NCBI GenBank assembly: GCA_009602725.1
Contig: WELB01000084.1
Location: 445,706-480,033, forward strand
Reading direction: 5' to 3'
Length of the DNA stretch: 34,328 nt
Source: Spirogloea muscicola
Taxonomy: Eukaryota > Streptophyta > Zygnematophyceae > Spirogloeales > Spirogloeaceae
Shown here: positions 32,552 to 34,328 of the stretch, piece by piece
Layout: each line of letters opens with the position of its first letter
Position numbering within the stretch: position 1 is the stretch's first letter
Notes under the pieces: model-generated
Seen by the model: the letters and a program-made list of their open reading frames with translations, nothing else
Told to the model about the DNA's origin: nothing
Databases searched by the model: none
Made by a program: the position numbers and the translations under genes

Positions 32552-32800
32552 GTTCTTCTCAGAAGGGGGCAATGGCTGTGAAAAGGAAGGAAGGCTCTTC
32601 CAGTAGAGGGCTATGGCCGCGACAAGGACCTGCCCAAGAATCAACGGCTCTTCCAATTCAAGGCAGTGGCAGAAAGAAGCAGCAGCTGAGGGCTATGGAA
32701 AGCCAGCCGACAGAAATGGACGTTTCCACGCTTCCAGATTGACAGCAGTGGCTGTGAGAAGCCAGCCCACAAGAATGGACAAGGACTGAAAGGGCCAGAT
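32552..32800 (-). repeat. Decayed tandem-like array of repeat 3' ends
   Basis: Five or so imperfect units of 40-60 bases begin near 32553, 32597, 32649, 32683 and 32732. Each has a CTTCCA-like start, a GGCTATGGCTGTG-like core and, in the best units, CCAGCCCACAAGAATGGACA. Confidence 0.5.
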
Positions 32801-32904
32801 GGCGCAAGAAGCAGGATACTAATCGCTAAGACGTCAGAAAGGAGACTCTCAGAAAGCTCTTGGCAGCAAGTGCAGACCAGGAAGGTGGTCTCAGACGAGC
32901 GACT

Positions 32905-33180
32905 CCTCCAGTCGGCTTTCAGCAGGGGGATAGTTTTCCGGCAGCTAGTCTGTCGGATTTGAGGCTCCTCACTCGTAAGTACTGAGTGGTCCATCCTCCC
33001 CCGTTCTGACATTAGCATCTTCAGGCCCCTTCGTAGCTGCTTAGCGCTTTTTAGGCCCCTCCATCGTTTGGCCCCTTCGAACCTTTGTCAATTCTTTTTC
33101 GGGCTGGCTTTTCACACCCCTTGCCCCCATTGGGAGTGCCACTTCTCCAGTAGAGGGCGATGGCTGTGATTGGCCAGCCT
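32905..33180 (+). repeat. Long repeat copy with coding-like end and hairpin
   Basis: A frame running through DSFPAASLSDLRLLTRKY ends in TGA at 32983-32985. About 115 bases of T-rich 3' sequence follow, with CTTCGTAGCTGCTTAGCGCT and GGCCCCTTCGAACC. The hairpin block is at 33101-33146, and a second, opposite-facing hairpin lies at 33147-33180. Confidence 0.7.
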
Positions 33181-33339
33181 TAAGGAAGAAGGTTCACAGG
33201 AAGAAGGTTCACAGGTGGCTCTGGCCTGGGGGGGATGAATTCGCGGCCCTGGCGATAGATGTACACGGGGCTTTCGGCAGCCGCTGGCTGGATCTCATTC
33301 AGCGCCTTGCTCGCCAGGCCATTGACCGGCGGCCGGGTC

Positions 33340-33895
33340 TGCCAGGGGCGATGCCCGGCTTCAACGCCGCCGGGTCGCTCGCACAAGTCTTCCGCATGCG
33401 CCTGGCCGTATCGCTTCAACGCTCCCTTGCCCACGCCGTCCATACGCGCGCAGGCCGTGCTATGGCCGCCGCCTCTAGGTCTCGGCGGAGCGCCTCTTTC
33501 CCTGCAGCGAGCTACTCAGACCTGATGTTGCTCACTCGTGGGTACTGAGCTTTCCTCTGCATCGTTTCTGTGTTCTGCAGTATGTTGTAGTGTAGTCCTT
33601 TCTCCGGCTCCTCTTGCTTTGGCTTTGGACATTGTCCATTCTTTTTTGGGCTGGCTTGGCCAGCCCCTCTTTTCTATGGGCGCGCTCTTCTTTGGCCAGG
33701 GGACCCGCTTCCAGGAACGGAGTCTCTCTGACCTGAGGCTGCTTAGCAGGGGTTTGTGAGTGCTTCGTAGCTGCTTCGCTTTTTATTGTGCTTGTTGTTT
33801 TTCGTACCTCCCCTGGCCCCTTCTCGGCCTTTGTTCTTCTTTTTTGGGCTGCCTTTTTCCAGCCCCTATCCTCAATTGGCGAGCCCTTCATCATA
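33340..33895 (+). repeat. Longest repeat copy, two nested 3' ends
   Basis: Plus-strand frame 33351-33548 contains FNAAGSLAQVFRMRLAVSLQ and later FPAASYSDLMLLTRGY, then TGA. A hairpin follows at 33648-33666. A second end then appears, with SLSDLRLLSRGL and TGA at 33757-33759 and a further hairpin near 33857-33877. The 33496-33684 part matches 14661-14850. No catalytic domain is present, so the copy is 5'-truncated. Confidence 0.7.
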
Positions 33896-34209
33896 GGAGC
33901 CGGGAAGCGCAAACCAGGGAGCTACACTAACCGACGTTTACAAGTGGAAGCTCAGAAACCACCAAGTCAACAAACCCGCAAGTGGGAGCCGGAGAGCACC
34001 GGTGGCCGGCTCCGCCGCCGCAGAAGTCCTAAGCCCAGCCAACGGGCAGGCCGGGACTGCTTTGCCCCGGCTGCCCGTGCCACAGGAGGCCCGGGGCCGG
34101 CGGGCCGAGCACCAGCCGCGGCGACCGATCGCGCAACGCTGAGCAGCCCGCTCCCGGAAGTTTTCCCAAAGCTGCCCTGACTCGCGTCCCAAACCTCCGG
34201 GCCGTCAGC
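33896..34209. other. GC-rich spacer near the window end
   Basis: No recognisable gene. The rise in GC resembles the 5' flanks of the other genes in the window and may be the promoter of a gene starting at the right edge. Confidence 0.35.
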
Positions 34210-34328
34210 TATGCCGCCAGTTATACTACACTTATATCCAGCCGCCGCCACCGCCGCCGTCGCCGCCGCCGCCGCCGCCGACGCCGCCTCCGCCGCCGCA
34301 GATTGCGCCGATGGCGGCACTGGGGCCC
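34210..34328 (+). CDS. Possible start of a proline- or alanine-rich protein, cut by the window edge
   Basis: One plus-strand frame encodes [19 protein letters not shown] then QIAPMAALGP. A second, from ATG 34210, encodes an Ala-rich run (MPPVILHLYPAAATAAVAAA). The Pro-rich frame resembles exon 1 of the AT-hook gene and algal hydroxyproline-rich proteins in composition only. Frame and start cannot be decided. Confidence 0.25.

Noticed and set aside
32552-33180. CRISPR-like array
   Set aside because: Units are imperfect, spacing is irregular, there are no unique spacers, and the genome is eukaryotic with introns.
14661-33684. The two 190-bp direct repeats as LTRs of one large element
   Set aside because: The interval contains three ordinary host genes, other copies occur in the opposite orientation, and the repeats begin within a coding-like end without terminal TG/CA symmetry.

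Overview
The window is nuclear DNA from a photosynthetic green-lineage eukaryote, most likely a green alga. Its genes are split by GT-AG introns of about 100-350 bp. Exons, especially first exons, are GC-rich, while introns and spacers are less so. The protein set is plant-type: a plastid malonyl-CoA:ACP transacylase, a plant-like augmin subunit 2, an RPN10 with three UIMs, a PRA1 protein, a UND/U-box/ARM E3 ligase and a plastid NOA1/RIF1 GTPase. I cannot separate a chlorophyte from a streptophyte alga by eye.

Layout: MCAT (+, 65-3477, 11 exons, apparently complete) converges on AUG2 (-, 4043-5510, 5' end unresolved). AUG2 is head-to-head with RPN10 (+, 6171-9207, 10 exons) across a short GC-rich spacer. 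Then come an unrecognised AT-hook/coiled-coil protein (+, 10350-13471), a 2.6 kb repeat-bearing spacer, an intronless PRA1 gene (+, about 16109-16609), a U-box/ARM E3 ligase (-, 17461-21787, 9 exons), a gene-poor stretch of about 5 kb (21.8-27.1 kb), and NOA1 (+, about 27140-31748). The window ends in repeats and the possible start of a proline-rich exon. The genes are independent housekeeping genes, not an operon. MCAT and NOA1 act in the plastid. RPN10 and the U-box protein act in the ubiquitin-proteasome system. AUG2 acts in microtubule nucleation and PRA1 in membrane traffic.

The most unusual material is in the spacers at 14.2-15.7, 24.5-27.1 and 32.5-33.9 kb. They hold a dispersed repeat family on both strands, with copies of unequal length. 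Several copies keep a short coding-like end (SDLRLL..., then a stop). This is followed by about 100-170 bp of 3' sequence and a conserved hairpin (GGGCTGG, 5-6 nt, CAGCC[C]), then a CTT-rich tail. An upstream segment (core MRLxVSLQRS) is conserved at protein level between copies 18 kb apart. Shared 3' ends with variable 5' truncation suggest a LINE-like retroposon, but no reverse transcriptase is visible here, so the class is inferred.

Five single N bases (5651, 10401, 16110, 21869, 27138) each fall in the GC-rich 5' end of a gene. They look like assembly joins and leave the starts of AUG2, the AT-hook gene, PRA1 and NOA1 uncertain. All exon models were built by reading splice sites and protein similarity from memory, without transcripts or database searches.
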